Counted from the first letter of the stretch, positions 13,017 to 25,510 are shown. The stretch is 64,000 bases of DNA from Parasponia andersonii (GCA_002914805.1 JXTB01000114.1:365128-429127), one strand, 5' to 3'. Numbers and translations: made by a program. The notes: generated by a model from the sequence alone, not told the origin.

Positions 13017-13674
13017 TTTTTTTTATATAGTATCTCATAGAAATATAGAATAACATGTAAAATTTAGGAAGCTTTTAGAGTAAGGTATTGGGATTTTACC
13101 GCATTCCGACGGTAATGTTTTCTGACTAGAGGATTTAGATCACACGGTTAGCAATGATTGGGGTAATGGAATTACTTTGTTCTCTCCTACACTTAAAATC
13201 ATTTTTTTACTCTCTTCTTTCCCTCGTCTTCTTTATGGAATGCTTCGTAGACTTGAGCATATGGCCTTTTCCAGATTTATAATCCTCTACAATCTTCACA
13301 AATTCCCATCTCTCTTCGCTCTGCAATTGCATTCTCACTCGCCCAAGTGTATGTGTAACTCATGTCCATGAAAGAAAAACTAATTACAAGATCCCACCAA
13401 TATGCATTTAGAAGCCAAATCTGTATAGAAATTGCAAGGAGAAAACTCGAATTTGTAGAGGAATTGATTTATGCAGTTGCTTTCTATTAATCTTATTCTA
13501 GAAAAAATAAATGAGTAATAGTAAATTCTAGATTTAAAGAAAAAAGATATTTAATCTTCAAACAATTTCTTTTGAGGTCTCGTTAATCCATTCACATATT
13601 ATATTCAGAGAGTAAAATTGCATATGAAACTCTATGTAAGCTTTAGGCAAATGAATTTCTTTCTATGGTATGCT
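13017..13674. other. Unassigned intergenic segment
   Basis: A poly(T) run, then 'gattggggtaatggaattac' near 13157 and a C/T-rich patch at 13180-13350. There is no domain. A 64-codon ORF here has no supporting feature. Confidence 0.5.
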
Positions 13675-13679
13675 ATTAG

Positions 13680-14934
13680 TGTTAGAGTTTATGCCTTAAA
13701 AGTATGTGCATTTTGGATATTTACTGAATTAATAAAATAGCATTTTTCTATTTGAATTAGTGCATAATTTGTATATCTTTAAATATCAGAAAATTTCTAG
13801 TTTATTTATATGATGATAAATTTAGTATATAAGAATTTTATATATGAGGATTAAATTATGGATAATAAATTAAATATAGTCCGTAATAATTAATTAAAAT
13901 ATGAAATTTTTAATTAAATATTATAAGTATGGTCCATTAACATTGAGAATATAATAGTCTTATCCGAACTATTGATGTGTTGACATTACAATGGAGATAC
14001 TTTATATAATTCGATTATATAGGATTGGACCAGATATAATTTAAATTTTACATAAATTCTGTTAACTGTTGAGAGTTTAAATAATATCACTAAATAAACA
14101 TATGTAAATTAATCTTAATCTTGAGTAGTTATAAACTCATATTTATAATATTATGTTCTTTAACATACTTGTTAAAAGTTTGTTTCCTAAACAGATCGAA
14201 ATACTGGTATCTTCAAAGCATGATGAGATGAGTAGCTAAGAATGTAGGTTACAGATGTGGAATCCATTCCTTCCATTGGAAGCTAGAAAGATGACTCCCT
14301 TGTGTATTGATTCAAGACTTGAACAGTTTGAGTACTCAATTTATAATAGATTTATAAATTAATTGTTCATTAGAGAATCAATTATACACAAGGATAAAGA
14401 CGTAATTGGAAAGGTAAATAGAATATGACCTAGCTCCAATTATGAATTATCTATAGAGGATTGAACTACATGTAATGATTAAATCGATAGACTGCTTATT
14501 GTTTTCTGAGTAAATTAATTCTGTAACTATAAGAGTGCAATTTCAAATTTTTAGTAGAATAATATTGAAATTAATAAATTAAACAAATTAACTATAAAGA
14601 GTTTAATTAATTGTCATAATTTATTGGAACTTGAATTACAAATTCATAGGTCTTCAATTCCACCTCTTACAAATACTATACTGGATATTACATTATTTCT
14701 GTTACGGTACACTTTTTCTAGTCTGACCAATTATCTGCTAGTGTGTATATATATATATATATATATTAAGTAGATTAATTAATTTAAAAAATATATATAT
14801 ATAATCACGTTTTCTTCTTAAAACATAAGTTTACATTTTCTTATAAAAAGAAAACAAGGTCACATTTTGTTTTTTAAAGTTATATATATATATATATATT
14901 AATTTGATTAATATTTTATTCATTAAATAGTTTA

Positions 14935-14973
<39 letters not shown>

Positions 14974-15357
14974 AGATGAAACCCTAGTAGAGTGCACTAC
15001 GTATTATTTTCTACAGAGCTTCCATAAATTAGAGAGAAAAAGAATAGAGTAAGAATAGAGTCTTCATATTCTCTGTAGAACAAACTCTTTCGACCTTATG
15101 TATTGAGAATATTGTAAGGGTTTAAAGTGTGAGTTTTAAGAAATTATACGCAAAACTTAGATTAAAAGATCATGGTTTAGAAGACAAAAAAGTTAAGATC
15201 CACTGATAAGCTACAAGATGTATTAGATATATTCTCTTTGTATGTTTCTATCTATTATGAATTAATACTATGCACTCATATAGTCAATTATTTTGAGAAA
15301 ATTTTTAAATAATCGTGGACCAATCTTCCGCTGCGAAAATTATTTTAAAAACTAACA
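13680..15357 (+). mobile_element. Solo LTR, Ty1/copia type
   Basis: It begins TGTTAGAGTTTATGCC and ends GAAAATTATTTTAAAAACTAACA, so the terminal TGTTAG/CTAACA form a perfect 6-bp inverted repeat. The duplication ATTAG lies at 13675-13679 and 15359-15363, with one extra C at 15358 between the LTR end and the right copy. The interior has three (TA)n tracts (14746-14765, 14881-14900, 14937-14961) and a leader-like region near 15000-15300. The 'CTTCCGCTGCGAAAATT' motif before the end is typical of copia LTR ends. No internal domain follows, so it is a solo LTR. Confidence 0.82.
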
Positions 15358-15577
15358 CATTAGCTGCCACTACTAGTAGGTTCAAAATGAACTTGAAAGT
15401 GGTTAAGAAGAAAAAAAGAGAGAGTTTTACATCAGTAAAATTTGGAGAAAGAGAATCTAGTCCAATATTTAAGAAAGGTGCTGTGAAGTATTTGAAGTAG
15501 AGCGATCCACTCTATTTTTTCTTTATTCTTTATTCTTTTTTTTTCTCTGTTTTTTTAGGGAACTTCTACAGTACTAT

Positions 15578-16051
15578 AGGGCTGTCTAGTATAGGGTAAT
15601 TCTTAGGTGGGAATGAGTATTTCAATGCATCACATATTTGGTATTATTTTAACACCCAGTAAAATAATCATCTCGGGAATCAAATTATCTTAAATAGGGG
15701 TCATTTAGAAGTTGTCAAAACATGTAGATTTTAGATGATCCTCTATCTAAAACTCACCCTAAAAGCGGAACAAAAAAAATACAACATCTCAAGAATCATA
15801 GCAAATTATTTTATTTTATGCTAACAAATTTTATTATTTTATAAGTAATTTAATTTTATAATTATTTTTAAAGTTTAATTTAAACACATTCTCATGTGTA
15901 ACCAAACACAATTATTTAATATCTCAGGAATCATAAATAAGATTATTGTGTGCAACCAAACATAGTTATTCTGAATATCAGACATTCATATCACCATCTT
16001 CAGCATTCCTATTAATGTGAAATCTTGGATTACTTTCTACCAAATGACCCC
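15578..16051. mobile_element. MITE, copy 1 (Tourist-like)
   Basis: The terminal inverted repeats are about 24 bp. The left end is 'agggctgtctagtatagggtaat'. The complement of the right end is 'ggggtcatttggtagaaagtaatcc'. The GGGC..GTTTGGTA ends resemble PIF/Harbinger Tourist MITEs, which is family knowledge. No coding potential. A second copy, duplicated with the surroundings, is at 22466-22938. The TSD is not cleanly readable. Confidence 0.65.
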
Positions 16052-16404
16052 TTTTTACTATATTTCTGCAAATATTAATCTTGGACCATGCGAAACGGCA
16101 GGTGGATTGTAGTGCTTAAAGTTGTTAAAATGGGTTCGAGTGAAGGTGATCAAGTAAACCAAAAAAAAAAAAAAGCGTAAAGGATATCAAACCCAGAATT
16201 TGGCGATTCCAATTTTCTGACTGCATCCTCAACTTTCTCGGTAACTAAACACAAAGAATATACAAATCCCAAATACAGGGATAAGACAAACCTAATTTTC
16301 AATTCAAGCCAAATCAAAAAATAACAACGATGATTTAAAAAATTGAATATTAACTAAGCTGAAGTTAATTTTTTTAAAAGAAAAAAAAAGAATTTGGTCT
16401 TTAT

Positions 16405-18641
16405 TGCCACAACCTAAGGTCGGGGTCAGTGATAGAATGAGTATTTCATAGAATAGAAATACCGAAAAATATATATTATTTTTTAAAAAAATTAACTCAA
16501 TTAATTCAAAAATTTGCACCGGGGACTCTAATCTTTCAAAACTAGCCTTCACAAAACTTTTAATTAAAAATAAAACTACACAGTTATGCGTCACTCATTG
16601 AACATAGACCGTAATTAAAACAACTGTTTAATAGTCATGTATCTCAAATTATCTCACACTCAAATACAGACAAAAGTAATACAAACCGTGTCTAAATTTT
16701 ATATTCTAATTTATAAAGTTTAATGAAAACCAAATTCCTACTCAAATTTAAATATTTCATAAGTTTCGTAGAAATTTACCAAAATATAAATAAATAACTT
16801 ATTCTGCAAATGCCTCGATCTAGATCTTCTGGTCCAAATCATACTGAGTGCCACCTGAAGGGAAGAAAAGGTTGAGCTTACGCCTAGTAAAGAATCAATT
16901 TCAAGATTTTATATATATAAGAAATATACTCATGTTGAAAGTCTTGCATGGTTAGTAGTGCACTCAAACAGTTCACAAAACCCAAGTGGAAATCATAGTC
17001 CAATAGTTCAAACATTTCAAATTATTATAAAGCATCCATAAAAAACCAGTACATATCTATTCAAGCAAACATATAACCATGTGTGCAATCATGAAGTCCT
17101 AGTAGGTCACTCATAAGTCTGAGCTACCTAAAGAGGCGCTGTAAATCCGATCACCCGATGTGGGGCATCGTAAGTCTGATCGCCCAATGTGGGACAACGT
17201 AAGTTCGATCACCTAATGTAGGGTATCGTAAATGTGTGAATGTATGTAAATGTTATATGAACAACAGAATAAGGATATACACTATTTCCACAAAATCTCA
17301 AAATAACCCATGCAGTGTTTTTTAATAAAACAACATTTAGTCCTCAAATCGTATTGGATTTTCTGAGAATTTTCGGCATTATAACAGCCATTTTTGATCA
17401 AAACCCAAAAATTCAATTTCCTGCAAAAAATAGTTTCAAACAATATATATATATGATATGCCAACCAGTATGATGTGCCTCCCAAGCAGTTTACATCTCA
17501 AATCAGATCAAAATAGATATAAACATAATTTTTATAAATCATTTCACGAAATTCCATATTTATCAAAAATATGTGAAAATCAAAACTAAACCAATTTAAA
17601 GATCAAGTAATCGAATCTCTACCTCAATCGAGCGTCTAACTTGCATTGCAAGGCTATGAAGAAAGTTTGGCGTCGTTTGGCTGTCATTTGGAAGAGTGGA
17701 TGTCGTTTTCGAACCTTTGGCTCCTTAGTTTGAAAACTTGATTTTCAAACGGAGTTTCAAATCATTAAACGGACTTCACCACTGAATTTATAGAACCTAA
17801 AAACCTTAGGTTAGACATATAATTTGTCAAATTTGGATGCGGGCCCCACGACACGCAAATTTGAGCCATCCGATTTCAATTTTCAGGCCTGTTTCAGAAC
17901 ATAGTCAATATATATCTCATTTTTCACCATTTTCAATGTAGACTCTAAAAATGATATTAGTTTTGAAATCTAACAGTCCGATCAAAAAGTCAATTCCAAA
18001 ACTATTTACACATAAAATTGTCTAACGAAATTAAAATCAAATGGAGAAAAATTGAGACACGAGCTACCTACCACCAGATTGCTCGTGAGGAGACGAGTCC
18101 ACGACGATCAGTTTCACAGCAAATAGTAGCTGGAATCTGCTCCGGCGAACAAAACAAACTGCAACATTTTTTGCCATTTCCTGGCGATTGTGGCCTCTGA
18201 TATGGCTGGTTATGGTAGCGGAAGCTTCGTCCGGCAGGGTGGCGTCGACGCCAGTCAGTGGTGCAAGGCAAGGGAGGCCAGAGGTAGCTCAACGGAGCTT
18301 CGCTGGATTTTGGGTTTTGGGTTTTTGCTTCTGGGACCAAATCGAAAAAGAAAGAAAAAATGTAGGAATTATGGGCAATTTTCGAACTGTAGCGCCATGT
18401 GTCAACTTCTGGTTAATTGGATACTATTTTGGTTATTTACATTTTGACTCAGTTTTCCAAAAATCTTCTCAAAAATACCCTTAAATAATTATATTTTGAC
18501 CCAAATTTCAAACTTTCTTCACACTTTTGTCCAAACGAATCTAGACCCAAATCTATCCAAATTCATCCAATTTTTTTTTTCTTGAAAAAAAATTTAGATC
18601 AAAAGACCACAATACCCTTTCTTAAAATAAAGGGTTTTACA
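16405..18641 (-). mobile_element. Gypsy element A, 3' LTR
   Basis: The plus-strand start is TGCCACAACCTAAGG (TGTCACAACCCAAGG in the second copy at 32984) and the end is 'gggttttaca'. Immediately right, 'tccttccctcctt' is the complement of a polypurine tract. The LTR therefore belongs at the 3' end of a minus-strand element whose pol follows at 18.7-22.1 kb. Length is 2237 bp. The terminal TGTCACAACCCAA resembles the TGTCATGACCCAA of element B, so A and B are related families. ORFs near 18020-18480 are LTR sequence and not genes. Confidence 0.85.
17146..17233. repeat. About 28-bp tandem repeat in LTR A
   Basis: Three units of 'gatcacccgatgtggggcat' plus 'cgtaagtc', with drift. The same block is present in the second LTR copy at about 33733-33810. 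Confidence 0.8.
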
Positions 18642-18699
18642 TCCTTCCCTCCTTAAAAGAATTGTCCCAAAATTCAAATACAAGGCATAAACGTAAAGT

Positions 18700-20140
18700 A
18701 CAACCTCGAGCTAAAAATTAAACAAGTGAGTATTTTTCATACATCTCTGCCTTAAGTTCCCAAGTGGCTTCCTCTTCCTTGTGGTGATTCCAAAGAACCT
18801 TGACAAGTGAAATTTCTCTATTACGAAGCACTTTGAGTTGTCTTTCCATTATTCAAACTGGTTGCTCTTCATAAGTAACATCCTCTTGAATTGGTATCTC
18901 CACGTATTGAATTACATGGGATCGGTCAGGAACATATTTCTTTAGCATAAAAATATGAAAGACATTGTGCACATGGCCCAACTGTAGTGGTAAGTCTAAT
19001 TGATATGCTACTGGCCTAATTCCTGCAGTAATCATAAATAGCCCAATATATCTTGGAGCTAACTTTTCTTTAACTCCAAATCTAGTAACTCCACGTCTTG
19101 GTGTGATCTTTAGAAACACTTGGTCACCAACATCAAACTCTACTTCTCGTCTCAAGGGATCTGTATAACTCTTTTGACGACTCTGAACAACCTTAAGTCT
19201 TTTTCTTATCATGTTGATCTTTTTAGTAGTCTATTGTATCAATTCTGGCCAAAGCATAACTTGCTCCTCTGCGTCAGCCCAACACTAGGGTGACCTATAT
19301 GGTTTACCATATAATACCTCATATGGAGCCATACCCAAACTGGTTTGATAGCTATTATTGTATGCAAACTTCACTAATGACAAATGATCATCCCAGCTTT
19401 CACCAAAGTCTAGTATACATGAGCGAAGCATATCCTCTGCAATCTGAATTGTTATTTCAGATTGGCCATCTGTCTGTGGGTGATGAGTTGTACTAAGATT
19501 TAGTTCTATTCCCAAAACTTTCTGTAAAGCCCTCCAGAACTTGGATATAAATGTTGGATCTCTATCAGAAACTATGTTGGATCTCTATCAGAAACTATGC
19601 TGAAAGGCACTCCATGTAAACGAACAATGTGATCCATATAAAGACGACTAAGTCTGTTGATAGAAAAGTCAATTTGAATCGGTATAAAATGAGTAGTTTT
19701 AGTCATTTGATCAACAATTACCCAAATTGCATCATTTTTCCTTTGAGTCCTCAACAATCCTGTTACAAAATCTGTAGTTATCTTATCCCATTTCCATTCT
19801 GGGATAGGCAATGGCTGAAGTGATCCAGTTGGTCTTTGATGTTCTGCTTTCACTTGTTAACAGGTTATACACTTAGCCACAAAAGTAGCTATGTCTCGTT
19901 TCATGCCTTTCCACTAATACTGCTTCTTTAAGTCATGGTACATCTTAGTACTATCGAGATGTACTGCAAACTTAGATTTGTGAGCTTCAGTCAAGATAGC
20001 CTCTCGAGGGTGTGGATCATTAGCTACAGCTAACTTTCTATTGAAGAGTACAAATCCTTCTCTATTAGTGCTCCAACTATCTAGTTGTTCACCATTCTGG
20101 AGTTTGTTCCAAATTTTCCTTAATTCTTGATTTTGCCATT
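18700..20140 (-). pseudogene. Gypsy A integrase and C-terminal chromodomain-like region (pol, 3' part)
   Basis: Minus-strand fragments in several frames show, in order, an integrase zinc-binding region (CITC with an adjacent stop, about 19840-19960), an integrase core (a 'TTDFVTGLLRT' type segment and a 'HPQTDGQSE' motif near 19440-19490), the 'YNNSYQTSLGMAPYEVLYG' segment (19290-19360), a C-terminal 'ITPRRGVTRFGVKEKLAPRY' segment (about 19040-19110) and a chromodomain-like tail read through stops to about 18725. In-frame stops such as TGG to TAG before WKGMKR and CAA to TAA after CITC disable it. A repeated 'atgttggatctctatcagaaact' around 19552-19598 is a small tandem duplication. Confidence 0.85.
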
Positions 20141-22140
20141 GACTCTATTGAGCTATCTGAAGAAGGGAAGGAGTAGCCATTACATTGCTAACACAAGCAA
20201 CATTGTTTCTCTTGAAATGCTCCAAATTATAATCACTAATAGCGACTGAATTTTTCCACTCTTCAAGTATCAAAGAAGTAAGTATACCATGAGATTTATA
20301 GCTCAAGGCATCTGCTACCACATTTTCCTTTCCAGGATGATACTGAAGATTGAAATTATAATCCTCCATATACTCAATCCATCTCCTCTATCTCAAATTC
20401 AAGTCTCATTGACTAAAAAAATATTTGAAACTCTTGTGATCGGAGTAAATATCAAACTTAATACTATACAAGTAATATCTCCAGAACTTGAGAGCAAATA
20501 TCACAGCCACCAATTCTAGATCATGAGCAGGATAGTTCTTTTCATGAGATTTCAACTGACGAGAAGCATAAGCTACAACTCAGCCATTTTGCATTAAAAC
20601 ACATCCCAATCCCAGACTAGAAGTGTCTGTGTATACCACATATGGTTCATAACTCTCAGGGACAATCAGAATAGGTGCAGTTCTCAGTTTTTCTTTCAAT
20701 TTCATGAATGATGTCTCACACTCATCATTCCAAGCAAACTTGACATCTTTCCTTGTCAACTTCATTAAAGGCAATGCAATACTTGAGAAAGTTTCTACAA
20801 AACAACGATAATAACCAACTAAACCAAGGAAACTCTGCACCTCAGTAACATTTCTCAGTCTTTCCCATCCTAGAATAGACTTTATCTTAGACGGGTTAAC
20901 TGAGATACCATTTGAGAAATCACATGGCCCAAGAATTTAACTTCTATCATCTAGAAATCACATTTCGATCTCTTAGCATATAATTGATGATCTCTCAAAG
21001 TCTGAAGCATGATCCTTAAATGTTCAGCATGTTCTTCCCGAGTCTTAGAATAGATCAAAATGTCGTCAATAAACATAACCACAAATCTATCCAAATAAGG
21101 CCTGAAGATTCTGTTTATATGGTCCACGAACGCTGTAGGTGCATTCCTCAATCCGAAAGGCATAACCAGAAACTCAAAATAACCATATCGAGTCCTGAAT
21201 GCAGTTTTTAGTATGTCTTCTTCACGAATCTTCAGTTGGTGGTATCCAAATCTCAAATCTATCTTTGAAAAGAATTTAGATCCACCAAGTTGGTCAAACA
21301 ACTCATCAATCCTTGGCAAAGGATATTTGTTCTTTATCATAAGCTAGTTTAGCTTTTTGTAGTCCACACAAAGTCTAAGTGTACCACCAACTTTCTTGGC
21401 AAAGAGAACTGGAGCATCCCAAGGTGAGGTACTACTTCTGATGAACCCTTTTGACAATAGATCATCTAGTTGTTCCCTTAATTCAGTCATCTCTACAGGG
21501 GCCATTCGATAAGTAGGAATAGAAACTGGTTGAGCTCCAGAAACTAAGTCGATATAGAATTCAATCACTCTGTCAGATGGTAATCCAGGTAAATCCTTCG
21601 AAAAGACATCAGGAAATTCACTAACTATTGATATCCATAGATATTTATCTGCAGTTCCTATCTCTCTATCAATGGTAAATAGGCTTCCATAACATTCCAA
21701 TTTCTTTCTCCCACCAATACATGTTCTCAGAAGAGGACTGAGGCTTATTAGATTCAAACCAGCTTTTACACAACTGAATACTCATCTTTAGTATGAAGAG
21801 TCACTTTTCTTCTATGACAATCCACTGTAGCTCTATATTTGGACAACCAGTCCATACCAAGAATCACATCAATTTGGTCCATAGGTATCACAATCAAATT
21901 AACTAATAACTCACATCTATCAATGACGATAGAATAAGAGTTGCATATAGTAGACACACTATAGACATTTCCCAAAAGAGTATCAAGATTCAAAGTAGGA
22001 TCAAAAGTTTCAGATTTTAAACCCAACATATAAGCAAACAATATAGATATAAAGGAATGTGATGTACCGGTATCAAATAACACGTGAGCCCAAGAGTGAT
22101 AAAGTAAGATCATACTGTCAACCACTCTAGGTCTAGGTTA
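20141..22140 (-). pseudogene. Gypsy A protease, reverse transcriptase and RNase H (pol, 5' part)
   Basis: Read on the minus strand. The aspartic protease (22125-21766) has an FDTGTSHSFI active-site segment and an ILGMDWLSKY flap or C-terminal segment. The reverse transcriptase (21757-20951) has '[16 protein letters not shown]', '[13 protein letters not shown]', '[12 protein letters not shown]' and the catalytic FIDD (21062-21073), which is intact. The RNase H start (20840-20580) has 'YTDTSSLGLGCVL'. Stops and frameshifts separate the pieces (for example at 21340-21344 and 20950). The order PR-RT-RH-INT plus the chromodomain-like end is that of Ty3/gypsy chromoviruses, probably Tekay/Del type. 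Gag is absent: the element breaks off at 22262. Confidence 0.9.
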
Positions 22141-22262
22141 ATCACATCCCTCTGTCCTGGTGACTGCATAGGTTTGAGCTTTTTCCTTTCCTTTGTTTCC
22201 TCTGCCTCTGTCCGGATGACTACTACTAGATCCAAGAATACTACTATAAGACTGTCTAAGAG
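22141..22262 (-). pseudogene. Remnant of gypsy A gag-protease linker, truncated
   Basis: Only a short low-complexity Ser/Arg-rich stretch upstream of the protease remains. It resembles the corresponding region of element B around 47260-47350 ('tttccttttcc', then 'tgcctctg'). It ends abruptly at 22262 where the direct repeat copy 2 begins, so the capsid and nucleocapsid parts, the primer-binding site and the genuine 5' LTR are not here. Confidence 0.65.
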
Positions 22263-22465
22263 TACTAGCAGGTTCAAAATGAACTTGAAAGTGGTTAAGA
22301 AGAAAAAGAGAGAGAGTTTACATCAATAAAATTTGGAGAAAGGGAATCTAGTCTAATATTTAAGAAAGGTGTTGTGAATATGAAGTAGAGCGATCCACTC
22401 TATTTTTTCTTTATTCTTTATTCTTTTTTTTCTCTATTTTTTTAGGGAACTTCTACAGTACTGTA

Positions 22466-22938
22466 GAGCTGTTTGGTATAAGGTAATCCTTAGGTGGGAA
22501 TGAGTATTTCAATGTATCCCTATGTTTAGTACCATTTTAATACTTAGTAAAATAATCATTTCGACAATCAAATCCTCATAAGTGGAGGTCATTTAAAAGT
22601 TGTCAAAACATGTGAATTTTAGATGACCCTCTATCTAAAACTCACCCTAAAAGTGAAACAAAAAAAATACAATATCTCAAGAATCGTAGCAAATTGTTTT
22701 ATTTTATGCTAACAAATTTTATTATTTTATAAGCAATTTAATTTTATAATTATTTTTAAAATTTAATTTAACCACATTACCATGCGCAACCAAACACAGT
22801 TATCTAATATCTAAGGAATCATAAATAAGAATATTGTGTGCAACTAAACACAGTTATTCTGAATATCAGACATTCATATCACCATTTTCAGCATTCCTAT
22901 TAATGTGAAATCATGGATTACTTTCTACCAAATGGCCC
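22466..22938. mobile_element. MITE, copy 2 (Tourist-like)
   Basis: The left end 'gagctgtttggtataaggta' and the complement of the right end ('gggccatttggtagaaagta') form an imperfect 24-bp TIR. This copy preserves the GTTTGGTA end better than copy 1. It was duplicated along with its surroundings and did not transpose independently. Confidence 0.65.
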
Positions 22939-23015
22939 TTAATGAGTTTTAACTGTATTTCTACAGTATTAATCTTGGACCGTGCAAAATGGCAGGTGGA
23001 TTGTAGTGCTTAAAG

Positions 23016-24674
23016 TGTTGGAATAATGTCCTATAAAGCAGTTTATTATTTAGACATTATAAACAATATTTATTGGATTATTTAGTATCTATTTATTATT
23101 AATAAATTTCATGTTATAAATTTCTATTTCATTTATGTCCTATTGATATACATGTGATGTGTATATTTATCTTATGCAAACATCTAAAAGATTCCAAGAC
23201 ATGAAATGAGTAATAAAGAATTATTCGTATGATGAGTTCATATGTGGGAGACATTATATTCTTTATTTCATTATGTCTAAATTAAATTGTTCGCATTCTA
23301 CATATTGAAGATGGAATACTTTAGTATGCCATAGAATGTAGTGTTGTCTATTTAATTAATAAAGTATCTAATTATCGAAGTGAGTCTCCGTATAGAAATA
23401 CTAGTGTGTTATAAGAAAGTTATAACAGAATCGAACAAGACCTAGTGAATTAGAATTTGAGGTTAAGTACCATAACTCAAATTTCTAATTTTACTAATCT
23501 AGCACTATTGTAGAAGACCTTAATCCCAGTGATTAACGAACTTACTTTCATGTATTTTTTCGTTTTGAGTTACTAAAGGACTAGTTCTGATTTATGGTTC
23601 GAACTCTGGTATCTTAGACGATAAGGTATATGAAATGTGTAGAACATTTTTCATATGCACACCATGCATATGATGTCACTTTGAGTTTTTTCAAGTACTT
23701 GGATAATATAAACCAAGACCCTGGTATTTACTATGTAAATTTGACTGTGTTGGTATAGGTAGATACAAATACCGTAGTCAACTTTTATCCATTAGATGAA
23801 AAATGATAACTCAAAGATAAATATATACTAGAGGGGTAATACAGTAATTTCTCCCTACTAGTAAGACATTGCATTTGAGATTTATATACAGGTATAGTAT
23901 ATGCTAAATGGATCAAGCTAATTAATTGTTAATAAGTTTTATAGAAAAATAAATGACATTTAGTCCAAGAGTACAATATTGGGCCTATACTGGTGTGCCC
24001 CAATATTAATGGACAAGGCCTAATCATAATTACAAGTTAATTATGATAGTGAATATATGATTCATTAGAGCTTGGCCTTTATGGATTCATCTAGTCTCCT
24101 GTCTAGCTCAAATTAAAGTCCAATAGTCATTTGATGATCAGTTGACCCCAACAGAACCAATAAGCCTATTAGGGTTTACTAATCTCTCTATATTTAAGAG
24201 AAAAGTTCTCTAGCAATAAGATACAAGTGTTACATGTGAAACACCTCCTTAAGAAGAGAGTATCACATGAAAATAGGGAGGGAGAGAGAGAGAGAGCAGA
24301 GAAAATCGGCCACCACTAAGGATTCACTGTCCTCGGTGTTTCGGCCATCCTGGAGAAAACGGTTCGAGGATATTGTTTTATTGTTCATCTACGGATCTCT
24401 TTGTTAGGAATCAAGAAGGTGACCACCCACCGGATCAATCAAATAGTTTTTGAGAATAGACAGGAAGATGAGAAGGTTATGGAGCGAATCCGGGTACTGT
24501 TCTTATCTAGATCAAGATTCAATTCATGTTAGATCACGATCTGAAACATTTTGTAAAAAGAAAAATTTTAAACAACCAATTCCACTGCGTTTCTTGTTTT
24601 TACAAAACTATGGTTTTCTTGAAAATGATTTTATGAAAATATTTTCCAGAATTTTATTCCAATAAACACCAACA
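23016..24674 (+). mobile_element. Copia 5' LTR
   Basis: Starts TGTTGGAATAATGTCC and ends AATAAACACCAACA. It is 1659 bp. A likely TATA box 'ctctctatatttaag' lies at about 24184-24198, followed downstream by a 'gagagagagagag' tract and a leader. By eye it differs from the 3' LTR at several positions per 100 bases, plus an expanded GA tract in the 3' LTR. Confidence 0.93.
24188..24196 (+). promoter_or_regulatory. Candidate TATA box in copia 5' LTR
   Basis: 'tatatttaag' lies in a context conserved in the 3' LTR (about 32205-32214). It precedes the GA-rich leader, as expected for the U3/R promoter of an LTR. This is inference from position and sequence only. Confidence 0.5.
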
Positions 24675-24675
24675 A

Positions 24676-24691
24676 TTGGTACCAGAGTATG
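24676..24691 (+). other. Copia primer-binding site
   Basis: 'TTGGTACCAGAGTATGG' starts one base after the 5' LTR. It resembles TGGTATCAGAGC, the site complementary to the 3' end of initiator methionine tRNA, with a few transitions. Confidence 0.8.
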
Positions 24692-25032
24692 GTTTTATTA
24701 TTGATCTAGCATGTTTTACTCCAGTCTATTCTCTTGTTGATTGATGTTTTTGATTTTTGGAAGGTTTTTTTTTTATGTTTGGTCTTGTTTATATTATGAG
24801 TATACTCTAGTTTGTATGATGGTCAATAGATTCAATGAGTTTGAATGATTATTTGATTAGATGTTGCTATGAGAAAATGATCATATTTATTTTGATTTTC
24901 GTTTTCCAGCATGGTATTGATTTCTATGCGTTCATGTTTTATGTTCTTGATAAAACTATGCATGGAAATGTTTTGATCTTTAATTATTTTTTGGAGTTTT
25001 ATGAAAACTATTTTTTCAATTTAAAAAAAAAA

Positions 25033-25510
25033 TGAAATGATGGAGAGGTGCATGGCTAGGAGCCATATGCACCGCCCGCGTGAGCTCTGTGGGTGTGACC
25101 TACGTGCGGGCGGCGTAGGCACGACCCCGCGCATGGCCGCACAGGTGAGGCACCGCTGGCCGCATGGATGGGATCCGCACGTGGCCTCTGGGCTACCTCC
25201 TCGCGCAAGCCGCGCGGGTGCACCCGGCGCATGCAGCATAGGCACGGTCCCGCTGGCCGTGCAGATATGGTCTGCGCATGGCCAATGGGCAGCCTCTTGC
25301 GTGCCAGCCACGCGGGTGGCCTCCCGTGCCTTCGCCGCTTAGGGTGCCACCTCGTACAATTGATGTGCGAGCATTACACGAGCCCGTTGTCACTCAGGAC
25401 AACTCCAAGCGAGACTGCGTAGTGTTATGCGAGCCCATTGGCGCTTAGTAGTTGTCCCGAGCGTCGCCGCATACTGGCTTCCCGTTCCATCCGTCGGCTT
25501 GTACCGACAC
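25033..25510 (+). other. GC-rich leader segment in the copia element
   Basis: An abrupt GC-rich, CpG-rich stretch ('ccgcccgcgtgagctctg', 'gccgcgcgggtgcacccg') in otherwise AT-rich DNA. It has partly repeated 'gcgcatggcc' type words. Long ORFs on both strands here (for example about 25021-25342) come from GC-rich sequence with few stops and show no recognisable domain. It lies between the PBS and gag, so it is part of the element's untranslated leader or an insertion in it. Confidence 0.75.

Larger units (their letters stand above)
15371..18236. repeat. Direct repeat, copy 1 (flank + MITE + most of gypsy A LTR)
   Basis: This matches, in the same orientation, 22263-23015 continued at 32709-34815. 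The homology starts at 'tactag(t/c)aggttcaaaatg' and runs through a MITE, a 'ggttcgagtgaaggtgatcaag' block and the LTR of gypsy A to 'cttc(g/a)tccggca'. The similarity extends about 1.03 kb upstream of the LTR boundary at 16405. So this is more than a plain LTR pair: either a segmental duplication or a tandem LTR-element product. Confidence 0.85.

Noticed and set aside
18018-18484. ORFs of 60-98 codons on both strands
   Set aside because: They lie inside gypsy A's LTR, overlap each other, and are not preserved in the second LTR copy.
25021-25422. Overlapping ORFs of 66-101 codons on both strands in the GC-rich segment
   Set aside because: High GC removes stop codons by chance. The products have no recognisable domain and the segment is copia leader.
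25033-25510. Bacterial or organellar insertion as the source of the GC-rich segment
   Set aside because: No recognisable gene, and it is bounded by normal copia leader on both sides. Kept only as a compositional oddity.
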